Below are positions 17,386-18,659 of a stretch of DNA of 18,659 bases, in pieces. Every line of letters starts with the position of its first letter. Within the stretch, counting starts at the first letter, position 1. Made by a program: the position numbers and the translations under genes. The notes under the pieces were generated by a model that saw only the letters and a list, made by a program, of their open reading frames with translations, did no database searches and was not told the DNA's origin. Source of the DNA: JBOGWP01 sp050693875 (GTDB lineage Bacteria; Actinomycetota; CADDZG01; JAHWKV01; JBOGWP01); the NCBI GenBank assembly GCA_050693875.1, contig JBOGWP010000007.1, positions 1-18,659 of the forward strand, in the 5' to 3' direction.

Positions 17386-18178
17386 GGGCGACACGGTGTT
17401 TCGAGCCGCGTCAACCCTGCACCGCGCCCTGGCCGGCGAGGTGATCCGCTCGAGCGACCTCCGGGTGCCGCGCCTTGCGCTCGTGGACCTCTCGGGGCAG
17501 GAGGTGGGCGAGGTGGCCTCGGTCGGCAAGCACCTCCTGCTCCGGACCGACGGGGGATGGACGCTGCGCAGCCATCTCCGCATGGAGGGGTCGTGGCACC
17601 TCTACCGGCCCGGCGAGCGGTGGCGCGGGCCGGACCACCAGGTGCGCGCCGTGCTCGTGACCGACCCATGGGTGGCGGTGGGGTTCCGGCTCGCCATGCT
17701 CGAGCTCGTGCGAACTTCTTCGGAGGACAACGTCGTCGGGCATCTCGGCCCCGATCTACTCTCCGAGCTCTGGGACCCGCACGAGGCCGTGCGACGGCTC
17801 CTCCTACGCCCGGAGCGCCCGATTGGAGAGGCGCTGCTCGATCAGCGAAACCTCGCCGGGATCGGCAACCTCTACCGAAACGAGGTGCTGTTCCTGCGCG
17901 GGGTGAACCCCTGGACGCCGGTGGGCGCGGTGGCGGACCTCGAGGGCCTCGTCGAGCTGGCCAGGAGGCTGCTCCAGCTCAACACCCGGCACTGGACGCA
18001 GGCCACGACCGGCGACACGAAGGGGGAGCGGCACTGGGTCTTCGAGCGCCAACGGGGGGCGTGCCTTCGGTGCGGCACGGCGATCGAGGTCGCGCGCCAG
18101 GGACCACCCCCCAAGGCACGCCTGACGTACTGGTGCCCGTCCTGCCAGGCGACACGAGCTTGGACGGCCGGAGGCTAG
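17378..18178 (+). CDS. nei: Fpg/Nei-family DNA glycosylase (endonuclease VIII-like)
   Basis: A 266-aa base-excision repair enzyme that removes oxidised bases and nicks the site. The start GTG (17378) gives VPEGDTVFRAA; after removal of the initiator, Pro is the Schiff-base nucleophile and Glu3 the catalytic acid. PEGDTVFR is the Nei form rather than the Fpg PELPE form. Lys51 in VGKHLLLR is the conserved N-domain lysine. The H2TH segment is LLDQRNLAGIGNLYRNEVLF (153-172), and the C-terminal zinc finger has Cys229, 232, 253 and 256. The gene overlaps lhr by 8 bp with GAGGGGG inside lhr as ribosome-binding site, so the two are co-translated, as for mycobacterial lhr-nei2. Confidence 0.94.
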   Translation: MPEGDTVFRAASTLHRALAGEVIRSSDLRVPRLALVDLSGQEVGEVASVGKHLLLRTDGGWTLRSHLRMEGSWHLYRPGERWRGPDHQVRAVLVTDPWVAVGFRLAMLELVRTSSEDNVVGHLGPDLLSELWDPHEAVRRLLLRPERPIGEALLDQRNLAGIGNLYRNEVLFLRGVNPWTPVGAVADLEGLVELARRLLQLNTRHWTQATTGDTKGERHWVFERQRGACLRCGTAIEVARQGPPPKARLTYWCPSCQATRAWTAGG

Positions 18179-18214
18179 CTTTAAGTTACGGCCACACCTT
18201 GTCGCCATGGAAGG
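18178..18214 (+). repeat. Degenerate CRISPR-like repeat unit
   Basis: GCTTTAAGTTACGGCCAC followed by ACCTTGTCGCCATGGAAGG aligns along its length with the clean 36-bp unit at 18292-18327 after small indels, sharing GCTT, AA, TT, GGCCAC, CTT, TCGCC and TGGA. The inverted-repeat arms are mostly destroyed. It begins on the last base of the nei stop codon. Confidence 0.35.
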
Positions 18215-18242
18215 TTTCAGGGCTCAAGCGAACCGCTCGCTT

Positions 18243-18254
18243 GGCTTCAATTGG
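18243..18254 (+). repeat. 5' fragment of CRISPR-like repeat
   Basis: GGCTTCAATTGG is identical to 18291-18302, the first part of the 36-bp unit. The sequence beyond it does not match. It lies 48 bp before the full unit and about 66 bp after the first degenerate one. Confidence 0.45.
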
Positions 18255-18291
18255 AGCGGGGCGCGGTCATGTCAACCCGAGGAAGAGCGGG

Positions 18292-18327
18292 GCTTCAATT
18301 GGGCCACGGCTTCTTCGCCGTGGAGAC
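18292..18327 (+). CRISPR. Single intact CRISPR-type repeat (36 bp), probable array remnant
   Basis: The unit starts GCTTCAATTGGGCCACGGC and ends CGCCGTGGAGAC. It has the size, the CAAT box near the 5' end, a perfect 7-bp stem (CCACGGC / GCCGTGG with TTCTTC loop) and the GAGAC end typical of type I/III CRISPR repeats of GC-rich bacteria. Only one full copy plus one fragment and one decayed copy are visible, and spacing is irregular, so this is at best the worn end of an array. No cas gene lies in the window. Confidence 0.4.
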
Positions 18328-18376
18328 CCGGATGCAGAGATCCTCTGTATATGATCGCGGCCGCGGCTTTGTCGTC

Positions 18377-18474
18377 GTTCACAAGCAAGGGACCACTTGC
18401 GGGCCGTTTCGTTCAGAAACTAGGGACCACCCCGCGTTCAGAAACTAGGGACCACCCCGCGTTCAGAAACTAGG
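18377..18474. repeat. 25-bp tandem repeat, four copies or part copies
   Basis: Two perfect 25-bp units lie at 18411-18435 and 18436-18460, built from GTTCAGAAACT, AGGGACCAC and CCCGC. A third copy stops after 14 bp at 18474. A diverged copy at 18377-18396 matches 17 of the first 20 positions and is set off by a 9-bp insertion. Such repeats resemble transposon-end binding sites, for instance of IS21-type elements, or iterons, but no matching gene is visible. Confidence 0.85.
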
Positions 18475-18562
18475 CCGAAGTTACGTCGCCGATTTCGACC
18501 AATCCAGCTTGTGACGAGCACGTACAGGAGCTGAAGGACCACAGAGTGTAGTCACTAAATGC
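18475..18562. other. Gap between tandem repeats and transposase promoter
   Basis: Less GC-rich than the rest of the window. The third 25-bp repeat copy is cut off at its left edge, so the end of the downstream insertion sequence may lie at or soon after 18475. I could not identify its terminal inverted repeat because the other end is outside the window. Confidence 0.3.
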
Positions 18563-18591
18563 TTGAATATGAGTTGCGGGTCTGACATGAT
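18563..18591 (+). promoter_or_regulatory. Putative leaderless promoter of the transposase
   Basis: TTGAAT (18563-18568), 17-bp spacer, CATGAT (18586-18591), then 6 bp to the ATG at 18598. This is the best-formed -35/-10 pair in the window. An inverted repeat GAGTTGC (18571-18577) / GCAACTC (18601-18607) spans the -10 and the start codon. Confidence 0.5.
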
Positions 18592-18597
18592 CCCCTT

Positions 18598-18659
18598 ATG
18601 GCAACTCGGGGTCGGGCCGTCCATGTGGTGACGACCCGTCGCCACTACAAGGACAAGGT
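18598..18659 (+). CDS. Transposase, N-terminal start only (IS1634/IS4-like)
   Basis: Twenty codons are visible before the window ends: an ATG followed by residues including VHVVTTRRHYKDK. Transposases of the IS1634 group (DDE, IS4-like) commonly open with a VTTRxYKxKVYxSHLL-type stretch, and this fits closely, but the catalytic residues lie outside the window. No Shine-Dalgarno sequence is present. The gene sits to the right of CRISPR-like and 25-bp repeats, in the less GC-rich final ~180 bp, which supports a mobile origin. Confidence 0.55.
   Translation, partial: MATRGRAVHVVTTRRHYKDK

Noticed and set aside
18207..18473. 88- and 65-residue plus-strand frames in the repeat region
   Set aside because: They run through CRISPR-like and tandem repeats, have no ribosome-binding site and show no protein-like pattern.

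Overview
This is a GC-rich, densely packed chromosomal window, most likely from an actinobacterium (Actinomycetota). The reasons are strong G/C preference at third codon positions, a GGED/PKT-type phosphofructokinase like those of actinobacteria, a ~1500-aa Lhr helicase overlapping a Nei glycosylase gene (the arrangement known from mycobacteria), an AbiEi/DUF559 protein of a type abundant in actinobacteria, and several apparently leaderless genes. No genus can be named from the sequence alone.

Layout. Positions 1-218 hold a 62-bp direct repeat and, on the minus strand, an open frame running off the left edge. Positions 219-2574 (minus) are hom-thrC, for threonine synthesis. A divergent zinc alcohol dehydrogenase (2675-3679) follows. 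The ~680 bp from 3680 to 4362 holds a small frameshifted minus-strand gene, two strong hairpins and a TATAAT promoter for hppA, a K+-independent-type proton-pumping pyrophosphatase (4363-6615). A frameshifted AbiEi/DUF559 gene (6754-7688) and a probable PPi-dependent phosphofructokinase (7747-8778) come next. A minus-strand operon of three coupled genes (VOC protein, SDR/epimerase, CbbY-like HAD phosphatase; 8771-10945) converges on pfk. Then come a small stress-protein-like gene and a thioredoxin on plus, a LOG-family protein on minus, and the divergent lhr-nei pair (12883-18178).

The last ~480 bp differ in character and look like the edge of an accessory region. They hold a probable decayed CRISPR repeat cluster, a 25-bp tandem repeat with four copies or part copies, and the first 20 codons of an IS1634/IS4-like transposase that continues past the window.

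Themes. (1) Pyrophosphate as energy currency: a membrane H+-PPase and a phosphofructokinase with PPi-type residues lie 1.1 kb apart. (2) DNA repair: Lhr and Nei are translationally coupled. (3) Leaderless expression: several genes show a -10-like hexamer exactly 6 bp before the start codon. (4) Two genes are broken by what looks like loss of one base in a G or C run, which could be real decay or sequence error. I did not find a clearly new multi-gene system. The most unusual material is the repeat-rich right end, an apparent ATC start codon on the VOC gene, and the uniform leaderless-promoter geometry.
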